Shown here one piece after another: positions 1 to 11,975 of a stretch of DNA of 64,000 bases. How positions within the stretch are numbered: the first letter of the stretch is position 1; every line of letters starts with the position of its first letter. Both the position numbers and the translations under genes were made by a program. Source of the stretch: Panaeolus papilionaceus (taxonomy: Eukaryota; Basidiomycota; Agaricomycetes; Agaricales). A model generated the notes under the pieces. The model was given only the letters and a program-made list of their open reading frames with translations, did not search any database and had not been told where the DNA came from. The stretch lies in NCBI GenBank assembly GCA_015501605.1, contig JADNRZ010000029.1, forward strand, positions 1 through 64,000. Direction: 5' to 3'.

Positions 1-215
1 TCGCCGTCGCCATCGTCACCTTCGTCGTCGTCGTCGCCTCTCCCTGCTCAACTCAACTCTCTCCTGTTCTCTTTCTCTTTCTTCCTCTGTCGTCGCTGTC
101 ATCTGTCGCCTGTCGTGTCTCTCTCATCTCTCTCTCCTCCCCCGCTTCTCTTCCCTCTCTCTTCCCACTCTCTTCCCTCTCTCTTCCCTCTCTCTTCCCT
201 CTCTCTACCCTCTCT
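1..215. repeat. CT-rich minisatellite / pyrimidine tract
   Basis: The plus strand is almost pure pyrimidine. It opens with GTC/GTCGTC triplets and then repeats a unit of about 12 bases built on TTCCCTCTCTC, especially at 125-210. No gene is seen. A similar CT-rich tract occurs at 48.4-49.1 kb near the second Tnp2 element, so such tracts may accompany these transposons or lie in untranslated DNA. Confidence 0.75.
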
Positions 216-224
216 CTGCTCGGT

Positions 225-463
225 GACTAAGACGTTGACGTCGGTCATCAACGCAGTTATATTACGCAGACTAAGACGTTGACGTCGGTCTGCAGTTCCT
301 GCTCATCTCCGCGACACTCCTTCTCTGCCTCTGTCAACATCCTTCCGCTCATGTATTGAGGTCTTCCTATCCCTCTCATTCGCCTCTTTCCTGGATCTCT
401 CGATTTTTCTACTCTCACTCTCACCACTGTCTTTGCTTGATGATGAAGACGTTGACGTCGGTC
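225..463. repeat. three copies of a GACGTTGACGTCGGTC repeat
   Basis: The motif AGACGTTGACGTCGGTC occurs three times in direct orientation, at 225-246, 269-290 and 447-463. The first two copies share an extra leading GACTA. The core TTGACGTCGG is partly palindromic. The role is unknown; it lies about 0.9 kb upstream of the first Tnp2 gene and could be subterminal transposon repeats. Confidence 0.7.
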
Positions 464-1318
464 ATCAACGTCGTCAGGTTCTGCAGTCTATGACTTTGGC
501 GTCGGCCTGCTCCCCTTCTCGCCTCCGGCGAACGTCTTCTTAATCTCTGCGTATGGCCAAAATATTTCGCTCCCCTCCACAAATTCAACGCCACCACAGC
601 ATCTTCCAGTGATTCAGACATCGTGGTTGTCAAATCGGACTGTATTCTCGTAGTGAGTGCCTCAAATGCGGCGATCGCTTTAATAGTACTAATAGTTTCT
701 CTGTTTTAGTATACATACTAGAGGACTACTTGCGGAAATTTGGATTTTGTCGTCACAGTGAGGACCAGATTACAAGTATGTTGCCCGTTGCGCCTGGGTT
801 TCATTGACTGATTGCATAGTTAGGAGAAAATGGAATGATATATTTCTGTTATAAGTGCCACAGCTGGAAAAGGACGGAGGAGAGCAATTCTTTATCCTCC
901 AGACCTGCCAGCTGTGAAGATCAGATGTGGACCAGTGTTATAATGAGACCTGCTGGTTCCCATCATTCGACTCCTCCACTACACGTATGTTTTTTTTTTA
1001 TTATCGGATTCATTTAAGGCACTCTAACGCTCATTTCCTTGCTCACAGTTCGGATATTTTGCTTTAGTCACGTCCAAACGAGAGCAACGCGGACTCGGAA
1101 CTTGGAATCCACCCGCCACCCATGCGCCACGAGCAGGTTCTCTCAGCCCGCTCTCCATTTCCCGGTATCCATCGGCTTAGGGATTGTGTCTGCCACAACC
1201 AAAAATGCGAGCCCGGCCGAGGTACACATGGATGCGGTGCACCATTTATACCCTTCCTGTTCCTCTAGGACACTATCCCTCTCCCCATCATCCCTTCCCG
1301 CCAAACATCCAAGCACCC
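464..1318. other. upstream region without a supported gene
   Basis: I see no convincing coding region here. Short open frames exist on both strands but lack recognisable motifs. A pyrimidine-rich run precedes the transposase start. This stretch probably holds the 5' leader and promoter of the Tnp2 gene, but no single element can be assigned. Confidence 0.4.
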
Positions 1319-4300
1319 ATGCCAAGGAAAGACAAGAAAATGCAGCAGTCAACACTGGTTCCTTGCACCTGCGGCTGTGGCAAGGAGAAAGTGTCCCCAG
1401 CCACGCGATCTCGACATTTACGGGGCAAGGGCACGACAAGCGTACAGGTTAACAGAATCCATCATTGTCGCGATGAATTACGTCGATTTCTGGCACCGTC
1501 TCATTACCAGTCAACTCTCCATGTCAACACCTCATCAAGAACCTACAACGTTCGGAGCATCCAAGAACGGCAGAACCTGGAAAACACTAACACCAATGAA
1601 GATGGACCAGCTGCTCAGCCGCCGGCAGCTTCTGCGCTGAACACGGAAGCATTGCCCTTGAGAACCGGGGCATACACCCTGAGGTCTACGGCTGCTCGCC
1701 GACGAGCACATCAGGAGAGCGGGAGAGGATACCTTGCAACGGGTAGTGGCATGGATGACGGCAGGGAAAAGGTCAATGTGGATGAGACGGCGGGCCCAGA
1801 TGTTATGGGCAAAGGCGCAGAGGACCTGAATGTGGAGGATGCAGAGGCTGAGGATGCAGAGGATGAGGATGAAAGCGAAGAGGATGCCGGAAATGCGGCC
1901 AACGATGATAACGACGACTGGGATGCACAGAGTGTGGAGTCGGATGCTGTATCGGTGGACGACCAATGTGGGGATGTAGATGATCAAGCATTCCGCGAGG
2001 AATTTCGACGTGAAGCTGCTGCTGCTATGGCAGGTGTGTTTATGTTTTTATATAACTCGAAATTCGTGATGCTAACAAAAGAATAGGCCCACAGGCTTTG
2101 GACGACACCGAGATCAAATCACTCAAGATTTATACCTTGAAGGTTGAAGACCACCTCACTGAAAGCACGTTCGACAAGCTTTTCAACATATTCCCAGATA
2201 GTGGGCAGCAAACTCTCGCAATGACGAAGAAACATGTCAAATTTCTGTCAGGTCTCCAACCAATCCGTTACAGCTGTTGCACCAACAGCTGCGTTTGCTA
2301 CGTGGGGCAGTATAAGGATCTGGATACCTGCCCAAATCCAAAATGCGCGCAGCCTCGGTTCAAACCTAATGGACAGCCCCGCAAATTCTTCGACTATATC
2401 CCACTCATCCCCCGTCTGAAAGCTATGCTCGCGCACAAGGAAACAGCGAAGTCTATGCTCTACCGGTCCGACTACAGCCACACACCTGGAATAATCAAGG
2501 ATGTCTTTGATGGTCAACACTACCAATCCCTTCTGAGTAAAACGGTGCCGGATTCCAAACCCCCCATTCCCTATTTCGTTGATCACCGCGATATCGCCCT
2601 CGGACTTTCAACTGATGGCTTTGGACCCTTCAAAGCTCGTGATAAAACGTGCTGGCCTATCGTCATTTTCAATTACAACATTCCTCCCGAGGATCGTTTT
2701 AAAGAGGAGAATTGTATCAATGTCGGCACTGTTCCAGGCCCCAAAAAGCCATGGGACATGGATTCATTTGCATACCCATTAACCGATGAGCTTGTCGAGC
2801 TCGAAATTGGTATTGAGGCCTATGATGCATTGACGGAGGCCCTATTTCAATTCCACGCGTATACAATCCTGGGTTTCGGTGACATCCCCGCTCTTTCTAT
2901 GCTCTTGCATATGAAAGGACAAAATGGTCGGCGCCCCTGCCGATTATGTGACATCATCGCAATCGCTGTTAACCGCACTCTCTATGTCCCGCTGAGCCGC
3001 AAAAACATTGCAGGTGCAGATCCAGCAAGTTACGATGCAGCGAAGTTGCCTCTTCGTACTCACCAACGATTTTTGGAACAGGCACGCAAGGTCGACATGG
3101 CTCCAACTGCTGCCGCCAGTGGTCGGCTCGCCAAGGAATATGGGATCAAAGGTCTTCCCCTTCTCACGAACCTTTCCTCACTTTCATTTCCTAAATCCTT
3201 TCCATACGACTTCATGCATCTGATTTGGGAGAACCTGATGAAAAATCTCGTTTCATTTTGGACCGCCAGCTTCAAAGATCTGGACCACTCCGGGCGACAA
3301 TATGTTATTGCCCCTCACATCTGGGAGCAAATTGGTGTGGAAACAGCTGAATCTCGTTCGTCCATACCATCGGCCTTTGGAGCTGCAGTTCCCAACATCG
3401 CAACAAAGCAATCACAGTTAACTGCGGAAATGTACACAAACTGGACATTGTTTATTGCGCCGATTGTACTGCGAGGTCGATTCCCTCACAAAAAGTTTTA
3501 TGACCATTTCATTGTTCTCATCAATCTTCTCAAACTCTGTCTGGCATACGAGATCACTGATGAGATGTTGGATGAGATCGAGAAAGGGTTTCAGAAATGG
3601 GTTCAGCAGTACGAAGAGTAAGTTATTCCTCTATTGATCTGAACAACCTTTTGATAAGTGTTCACAGACTATATTATGAAAATGACCCGGATCGTCTCTC
3701 TGCCTGTCCATTGACCGTCCATGCCCTTCTTCACATCGCGGATAGCATTCGTGAGAATGGCCCTGTATGGGTTTCCTGGGCTTTTCCCATGGAGAGGCAC
3801 TGTGGAATACTCCTTCGTGCAATCCGGAGCCGACGACATCCATATGTATCCCTCAGTGCTTTTGTCGCTGCAAAAGCGCAGCTCAAGCAAATCCGCCTCA
3901 AGTACGATCTCACTGAAGTGTTGAGATTGGACCGAAAACGCATAAACAACAACAAAACCATCTACCCTATGTGTACGTCATACAGTTCTATGATTCTGAT
4001 ATTAGATCACTCATTTTTACAGACCCAATGTACCAATTTTCGATTCCAACCGAGCAAACGATCCTCCCCAAGCCGCTCCGTAGACGAATATGGGCAGCTC
4101 TAGCAACACAGTTTGATGTGGATCGTAGAGTTGTGAAAGCGATTGTGAAGCTGGACCAACCTGTGGTACAGCATGGACGTGTCGTACGCTTAGACAGAGG
4201 GGATCTCATACGGGCTTCTGATATGGTTAAAGACGCAGAGGATAGCCGTGATGCATCATATGTCCGGGTGAGTAATCAACTATTAGATCTTGAAACCAGC

Positions 4301-4668
4301 TAAATGTCTTTCCTTTTCCTTTTTGTCATCAGTATACACTTCTCGTGGATATATACGCGCGCCAGAAGCAACGAAAACCCAAGTTTGTATATGAAGAGTA
4401 CTTCGGCCAACTGAAACGCACATTCGCAATCACCATACCCTGTTCAAAACGACTGGGAGTGAAGACACCAACAACTGTTGTTTTGGCGTTGATGCAGGAA
4501 CTCAAGGTTTACCTCCGTACCAACGGACTTTATTACTACAAAAGACGGGGAGGTGAAGAGCTTGTCGACATGAACACAGTAAAATGTGTTGTTGGGAGAA
4601 TTCCGTGTGCGAATGGAGAATGGGCAGTCGTTGACCGATCCGATCTAGCAGGAGTACATGTTGATTGA
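1319..4668 (+). CDS. Tnp2-family (CACTA superfamily) transposase, complete, five exons
   Basis: This encodes a DDE-type cut-and-paste transposase. The proposed exons are 1319-2033, 2087-3617, 3668-3972, 4023-4267 and 4333-4668. All junctions are GT/AG and the phases add up to 1044 codons (1043 aa). The N-terminus has a small Cys/His cluster (CTCGCG followed about 15 residues later by RHLRGKG), as is common in basidiomycete Tnp2 proteins. An acidic, repetitive D/E stretch follows. The catalytic region shows LSTDGFGPF (first Asp), GFGDIPALSMLLH (second Asp), a CRLC pair and DFMHLIWENL (candidate Glu). Exon 3 carries the HIADSIRENGPVWVSW stretch typical of the family's C-terminal part. I chose the ATG at 1319 because it directly precedes the Cys/His cluster; an upstream in-frame extension exists but looks non-coding. 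The terminal inverted repeats were not located. The exon model is well supported. Confidence 0.9.
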
Positions 4669-5019
4669 TTTAATTTTGTTTCGAATAGATTCATTGTTGT
4701 GGACTGATCATATTAAGTACCCGAATAGGATTCTTTACTTGACTATTGATCTCTGGTTCTCATGTTGAATTTCCGACCACCTTCTACATACTTGGAAGCA
4801 CAACGTTGGTGCAAACAACTTCTTAGGATCATAAATTCCGACAATAGACTTGAAAATTTTCAATGGTCTTAAGGTGTAATTCTTACCATTTCTGACTTAG
4901 GATCTCGATATACTGACAGGTTAAAAATTCACTCCTCAAATATCATAAAATATGCTTGATAATTAAAGGTAATGTTTTATACTTGAGCGTAATCTGGAGG
5001 AAATTCAACTTTCACTCCC
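4669..5019. other. downstream flank of the first Tnp2 gene, nothing recognised
   Basis: AT-rich sequence follows the stop codon. I see no open frame of note, no clear inverted repeat and no RNA gene. The 3' terminus of the transposon should lie here or within the following repeat unit, but I could not place it. Confidence 0.4.
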
Positions 5020-7600
5020 CTTCTGGCTAGAATTCCTACCTGGCTGTTCTCATAGTGTCTCGGGACGTAAGTCTAGTTTCCTCGCACCTCCGGTCATTAA
5101 CCCTACGCCCAACACGACCACCTCTAACAACGAGAATTCCTGGGGCATCTGTGCCGCCCACAGCCAGCGGAGGTCAATGAAAAGCAGGGTAGGGTATTCA
5201 GGTTCGTGGTACAAGAGGTTTGAAGCCAATCGGAAGAGTCAGGCCTGACCTAGACGCGAAAGTGGTATTTCATATCCACGTCGCGGCTACTTGCACAGCC
5301 ACAGCCACCGATTCTTGCGCTCCCTACCCAACTTCACTCGTCATCGGGCGCTATACCGCCTGGCTGTGGTTGACAACAGATGGTCGACAGCGCTGTTATG
5401 CTGTGAGTCGTACACCGCAAACATTACCGTAAGGGGTGGCGTTGATGACGACGATGAGGGGAGGGGAAGGACGTAGCGCAATTGGATCATCAGCGAAACA
5501 CACAGCAATCACAATCAGAGGCTGCGAGCAGCTTTCAAATGGATGTGTAATTTGAAAATAAAAAATGCAATTATTCGGTCTAAATACAAAAAAAATGCTG
5601 AAGTTCAGTCAGATATCGGCGGCGTAAGTAGGAGTGATAATGAACGAATTTAACTCACAAATATGTATCTCACTCATATCATCTGTCGCTCCTACAACAG
5701 TCGACTCTCTTCTCATACCCCGCTTTCTAACCATCGTCGTCATTGCTCTCCACCTCTATTTCACCCGCATTCTATCGCTCTTTCCACCCCCATACCCAAC
5801 TTCAATCGCGTCCAGATGGGACGGCATCTCAGGTATCGCACCGCCCCACCCAATACTCAGATCACCTTCAACAACAACGCTTCCTGGGTCATCAACGACA
5901 CCCAGAGCCAGCAAATGCCCATGAAAAGCAGCGTCAGGTGTTCAGCTAGGTGCTCCAGGAGGAGTGAGGTCCATCGCCCGAGCCTAGCCTGACTTATGAG
6001 CCAAAGTGCTGGAGTGCTGATGATGCCTGATGCATGATGGCCGAGTCTGCCCCTATTTGCTCACGCGACAACACCCGCCTCTTTTGCGTCCCGCTCTGTT
6101 CAACTCTAGCGTTTCGGCGCCTGCTACCTTCTCATCGTAAAAGGTGCATCAGACGTCCATAATGAACAACTGAGTTGAAATGTTTTGCGTAGGGGCATTG
6201 AAAGTCGCGTCAGAAAGATGAAACGATAGCTCCTCGGGATTGTCGGTTTTTGATGAAGAGTGTGGATGGGAAGGCAGCGCCGTGTGAGGTCATGAGACGA
6301 AGAAGGTTGATGGTTGTGGTATAGGAACGAGGATCGCGATGTAGTGGCCATTGGATGATGGTGGGTGTCTGGTTGAAAATGTATACGGTGCAGTCAGAGT
6401 AGCAGGGAAAGGAGGGGACGATGTGTTTGAGCCTTAGTCTTCAACGCGACGTGACAGGGTGTGGAAAGGGGAGAGAATGTTGAGGTAGGAACGTAGGTCT
6501 AAGAAGAGAAAAACGGGCGCCTTGCGTCCATCGTTTACGCTGTTCCAGGACGATGAACCATTGGTGAAAATCCGATTTCCAGATACCGATTGAACACTTC
6601 ACGACAGTACCCTGACACACTCATCTTCTGTGGAACAACAAGCTAAGGTGAGCGTGGCTGTATAACCGGCAAAGCAAGCCGATCTGCATCGTTTGGCCAG
6701 ATCGTCAGCTTCTTCAAGTCACCAAAGCGAAATGATTATACCTACGGGCAACCTTTCTTAGCCACACTCGCTATCTTCCTTTAGTGAGTTGAGAGAGGAC
6801 GATGAACGTGGCCACTGTTAATCTATGGTTGGGGATTAGTCATTGGAGTTAGACATAGACGGTCACTGGGGAAAGTGTGCTCACCTCTTAACCTCCAAAC
6901 CCGTGCTCCGATCTGCAATCCTCAATCAAAGTCTAGATAGAATGTGAGGTCTTTCCTCTCCCTGTAGTAGTCTTCCAAACATGGAGCACATCTCATCACC
7001 ACCCGTCTACTCCGCTTTGTTCCCTTTTTATTCCAAAACACAACACATACGGAATCCAAGCGCAACATCTTCTCCAAATTTTAATCCAGCGATGAACACA
7101 CAAGGACGAGCAAGAGAAGAGAGCGGAAGTGCTCGTGGTGTTTATGGTATGCACTGAAAATACGGGTCATCGGATGATGAAGGGAAGAATCATAGCATTG
7201 TTCTAAATAATTACACTGAAAATGACGTGGTTAGCCAGAGCCATGACAAGGAGAGAAATATGCACCCACATCTAGTTAACCCGCTTTAAAAACCAGTGTG
7301 TACACCCCTGATACCTTGGGAGCCTACAGCGCGAGCCACACGTCATAGCAAGGCCAGGAAAAACAAGATCGCGGCCAACGCAATCCTACATATCACCGTA
7401 GCTACGCCGTTACTTCATCCAAACATGACTATGAGTCTTCGACTTGAATAAAAGAAGTGGATAAAGAGAGGCGGAGAACGAGCTGAGCGTCGTTCATCTT
7501 GGGTGAAGAAAGATGATGGTGGTGGTTTGGGATCAACCCTGCTTTGATGGACGTTCACCGGTCACCTTGGGCATCAATTCACACACCGATAGTTATTTTC
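5020..7600 (-). repeat. repeat unit U1 (blocks P-X-Q-W), decayed unknown gene family
   Basis: This is the first copy of the cassette that dominates 5-47 kb. Block P (about 5020-5610) has the signature GAGGTCAATGAAAAGCAG. Block X (about 5611-6050) has GCTCCAGGAGGAGTGAGG. Block Q is about 6060-6660. Block W ends near 7550 with TTTGGGATCAACCCT. Read on the minus strand, X gives the recurring phrase LGVVDDPGK, and Q gives phrases such as GNRIFT. No frame here stays open over the whole unit, so this copy is probably a pseudogene. The family is not recognised. Confidence 0.6.
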
Positions 7601-8089
7601 CCGTCCGTTATCAACGTCGTTTGGGTCGCAATGGGCTACCAAATCTAAAGCGCCCATATCGTTTCCTGCACCTTTTGTGGTCCAAACTGTAGATTCTACC
7701 TGCATCGAACCACGTCACCTCGCACCCGATTTGAGTTGCGAATCTGATACTCTCGAGACTTTGTACTGTGGATGTATTTCACCCTCCCTTCAGTGCCCTG
7801 TGCTTCTCTCCCCGTTCTACCATCACAAACATCGATTTCGTTTCTCATTTCAAACTTAGATAAAGTTGTGCGATTGGGTTGAGAACAACTGAATGTGGTT
7901 CATCCTACAAATCCGAGGGTTGACTGAAGCACAAGTCGAACGATGAGGACACGAGCTGCAAGTACAATATCCGAGTCACGGAATCCTGAAAGATAAACTA
8001 CCAGGTTTTTAGACTTGACCACCTTGAACTGGAGTTATGAGCATCAAATTTGAAAGTGAACGCGGATGGATACGAGAGAAGTTCAGAAC

Positions 8090-10150
8090 GCAAGCCAAAC
8101 GCGAGTCCGAGAAGATGTCATGGTAAGGGACAGGCACCTAGAATTCAAGATGAAGTCAAAACGAAATAAAGCGAGTAGAAAGCGAGTAGATGAGGTAGTA
8201 GTTCAAGATATCACGGCGACATATGTTCAGGGTGAAGGTTCCAGTTTCATGGCAAATGTCGAGGGCCAAGAGTGAGGATAACAAAGCTGAAGTTGAGGCT
8301 GAGGGCGAATGGGAGCCCAACCACAAAGTCACCTCACGCGACGAAATCCTCCCTCTCGCTTCCTCCCTTGTTCCGACTCCATTCTTCGACGCTCGCTATC
8401 CACCACACCTGCATAATGACGAGCTGAGCTGAAAAATACCAGGGATGATTTTTTGAACGTCGCGTTGACCAAGGTTGAAACAGTATGTGCGGAAGTGACG
8501 TGTGATAAAACGAGGAAAGCAGGGTTTTCGTGAATTGAAACTGCAAGAGGGTGTTTAAATATGCGCAAGAGGTGAAGGGGAAGAATACATGCGACACAGT
8601 GGTCAATGGGAGTCTCAACGAGGTTGGAGTCAGCCGTTCAGGTAAGTATAGGAATCTAGGGTGAAGACAGATCGGCAACGAAAAGATGGTACTAGTGGCA
8701 AGCATTATGAGGGGGATATCCGACGATCTGTTTGATGACGCGTCGGTCCAGGGAGGTTAGGGGTGAGGTCCATGAAATAGGGTGGGTGTCTGGCTGAGAG
8801 AATGTGCGTGGTACAGTCAAAGTCGCAGAAAAGGGATGGGATGACGTATCAGCGATCTAGTCGCCGAAGACGGGGGTAACTGGGCGCGGAAAGGGGGTGG
8901 GACGACGTGGTTGGAACGTAGGTTTGGTATGAGAATGATGAATAACACCTGCACCGTGCATCCATCATATACATTCGTCCAAGACGGTAGACTCCCAGCT
9001 CTCCTTTTGCTAGCTGACAACCGCGAACCCAACGGACCCAGCACTCTAACAGTTGTATGGCTGGCACGGGAGCACAGCTGTGTCAGTTCACCAGATCGTC
9101 GGCGTCTTCAAGTAATTAGGGCCAAAAACGACCATACCTAGATGCAACTTAACACAACGCATACGTTAATGCACACAAGCACACTTTTCTCCAAATTTGA
9201 ATCCAGCAACTAACGGACAATCAGGCTCTGTAGCGTAAATGATGAGCAAGAGAAGGGGATGGAAGGGCCCTGAAATGTTTAGTGGGCACTGGGCGTAGAC
9301 TCAAAGCGTGGTCATCGGACGGTGAAGGAAATGATAGAATATTGTCATAGCATTGTCCCAAATAATTACACTGAAAACAACGAGGTTAGTCAGACCCATG
9401 ACGAGTAAAAAATACTCACCTGTGGCTAGTTTAAACGAAATAAAAGCCGGTAGGGACACTAACGATATCATAGGTTCCTACAGCGAGATTAACATGTCAT
9501 ATCTTCAACCTGAATAGAAAGAGCGGGCAAAGAGAGGCGAAGAATGAGGTCGGTGTCGTTGAGCTCAGGTGAAGAAAGACGCTGATGGCGGTTTGGGATC
9601 AACCCTGGTTTGATGTCGTCAATTCAAACACCGACATGCTCAATCCGTCATCGACACGCTTTAAGACGCGACTTCCCTGTTCATGATTACTAGCATCCGC
9701 CGTAATTGAGCTGTGTTCCGGTTTTAGTCAACTTTATTATCTGAGGCTGGAGATTCTCCGCGCATCGAGTTATCCATATGGTCACCATTCCTATCAGTGT
9801 GGTCTGCTGAACTGTATGCACTCTCCCCATGAACCCAATATTCGCGAACAGGCCAGAGGTCAATGTCTTTTTGCCTCTTACCTCCTCGTTTCCTTGACCC
9901 TCGCACAGTAGACAAAGGACACATAGAATGTGTTTGACATACAATCAGCTGTATGTAGATTGGATTGCATATGCGGCTTCAGACTCGAGGGAAAGACGCT
10001 TCTCAAAGGTCTTTCGAGGTTTTAATCACGGAACGGATAAAGCCACGCGTAAGACGACTGTAGTGATAAAGCTTTGCACGAGAGAGTACTGTGCGATAAG
10101 CGACAAACAGGCTATGCTAAAATGGTGATTGAAATCGAACGTGTCTAGGG
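8090..10150 (-). repeat. repeat unit U2 (blocks Q'-W-Y)
   Basis: This unit has a Q' block (about 8330-9110), a W block ending near 9600 (GGGATCAACCCTGGTTTGATG) and a Y block (about 9690-10150). It is closely matched by 38.9-40.7 kb over its full length and is part of the long duplication that also carries GTPase genes A and D. Only short open frames are present. No known domain is seen. Confidence 0.6.
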
Positions 10151-11171
10151 GACGATGGAAATACCAATGATGACTGACGGAGAGAGGTCAACTTAACCAG
10201 GTGTGGGGCGTCATTTGGCCGTCGTTCGTAACCAGAGAGAAGAAGGAGTAGCCTACATAATGACACCTAATATCAGTGCTCAGCTAAAAAGACGTCTTTA
10301 TAGAGGGAGGATGATGACATACTTTTTGCTCCGACCATCTATGCGAGGATGAAGCGTAGGTTGGGACACAGTTCGGAGGCCAATCAGTGGTGGGGTACAT
10401 TGAATAAAAAATATATCATCATCCCACATATATCTATACATACGTCAGAAATATAGGTTATCGGGAGCAAGGATAGATAGAATTACATTCTACAACTCAC
10501 AACAAATATAGCCAGCCCAAATCATTTGTAACGCCCACAACTGACGATAGCCTGCCGTGTTTGTGCCTTAATCCACCTCCGCCTCTTTGTCTTCGGCCTT
10601 CTTGCTAGTTCATGCTCCATATAAATCACCATTCAATTCTTTCTTTCATCTCCATGCCCAACACTAATCATCCCAGACACCACTCAACATGTGGCTTCCT
10701 ATCCCCCCTAGCCGGACCTGGCCAACTCAACGACCAGACCACCTCCAACAATTACGCTCCCTGCGATATCAACTAAACCTAAAGCCGTCAAACCCCTATA
10801 GAAGGCAGCTCTAGATGCTAGGGTATGTGTTACAGGTGGAGTGAGGACCATTCGCCCGGCGTGTCTCGTCGCAGAGGTCAACCACGAGAGATCCGAATCA
10901 AGCACAAATTTAACAATGAGGAAACAAGCTACGAGAGTGTCAACCTTGGGGTTGAACGTGGACGGGCACGAGAGAGGTTTGGAATACGAGTCCGAGTTAA
11001 ATGAGGGCAATGATTGTACATTGAGTTACAGGAAAGATATGTGGAACTAAAGCCAATGCCAATCTCTAATGGAGAAAGTGGATGGATAAGTATTTCGAGA
11101 AATCACAACAACAAACGGCCGGGGAGAGTGCTTCAATTTAATGATCTATATCAAGGATGGGTGAGGAGGAC
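10150..11171. other. spacer between Y block and MITE, duplicated at 40.7-41.5 kb
   Basis: No gene is supported. The segment contains a weak X-like block (about 10800-10990, signature GTTACAGGTGGAGTGAGG) and is matched collinearly by about 40700-41530. Its short open frames are not conserved in length between the two copies. Confidence 0.45.
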
Positions 11172-11409
11172 ATCAGCAAGTTGGCAATTTGCTTGCCGCT
11201 TTTTTTCCGCTTTTGGACTTGCCGCAAGTCCAAAACTAGAAAAGCGTGTGATTTCAGGGCGAATCTAAGCCAAATTTGGCTTAGCTCTGGGAGAATTACA
11301 CAACTTTTTTAAAAATCGGACGCGGCTTTTCTTGCTTGCCGCTTATTCGCTTTTTTTCGCTTTTTTTCGCTTTTAAAAGCGAAAAAAAGTAAAATGCCCA
11401 CTTCCTGAT
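11172..11409. mobile_element. MITE-like 238-bp insertion with terminal inverted repeats and GGAC target duplication
   Basis: The insertion is present in this copy and absent from the paralogous position near 41530. It begins ATCAGCAAGTTGGCA and ends, on the complement, ATCAGGAAGTGGGCA. The two ends match at 19 of 23 positions. It is flanked by GGAC at 11168-11171 and 11410-11413. Inside are several perfect short palindromes, such as GGACTTGC/GCAAGTCC, AAGCCAAATTTGGCTT and CGCTTTTAAAAGCG, and it has no coding capacity. This fits a miniature inverted-repeat element; the superfamily is not clear. Confidence 0.8.
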
Positions 11410-11975
11410 GGACACACGTAAAGTTGAGACTCGAGGTAGGAGAGAAACGACTAGTGAACAGAGATAGCAGTGGAATGCAGACTGGGGCATTCATCCCACC
11501 ATGACCATTGCACCTCCAACTGCGTGTATTACAAGCTTCATATTTGCGGCTATTATTTTACACCAAAGGCTCGAAGGCACACTACTCCGACGTAATTTGC
11601 ATGGATATGAGATTTCATAGAAAAAAAATAGAATTGGATTACATATTACATGAAAAGGTGAAGCAGAATGATGAGAATATCTATCCGAATGAATACTGAT
11701 AAAGCACAAAATGGTGGAGAGGATGAAAGCAGCCAGCGTGGAATACAGCCCAGGACACAACAAACAATAAAATAGAAAGGAACCAATACAAGTAACGATG
11801 AAAGGAAGACTGAGGAGGAAAGAGGATGGAAGAGCAGAAGGAAAGTGGTGCAAGAGCATTGAAGGCAAGAGATGCAGAGAGATGCCAATAGGAGTGAGAT
11901 GAACTCAAGGATAAGTGACCAAAAAAAAAAAAAAAAAAAAGTGAAGTGATGCAAAAGTCAAATGCACCATCAGCT
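11410..11975. other. 3' flank of GTPase gene A, poly-A run
   Basis: This is non-coding sequence downstream of GTPase A, collinear with about 41530-42050 downstream of GTPase D. It contains an uninterrupted run of about 20 A at 11921-11940. Minus-strand open frames here are artefacts of T-rich sequence. Confidence 0.5.
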
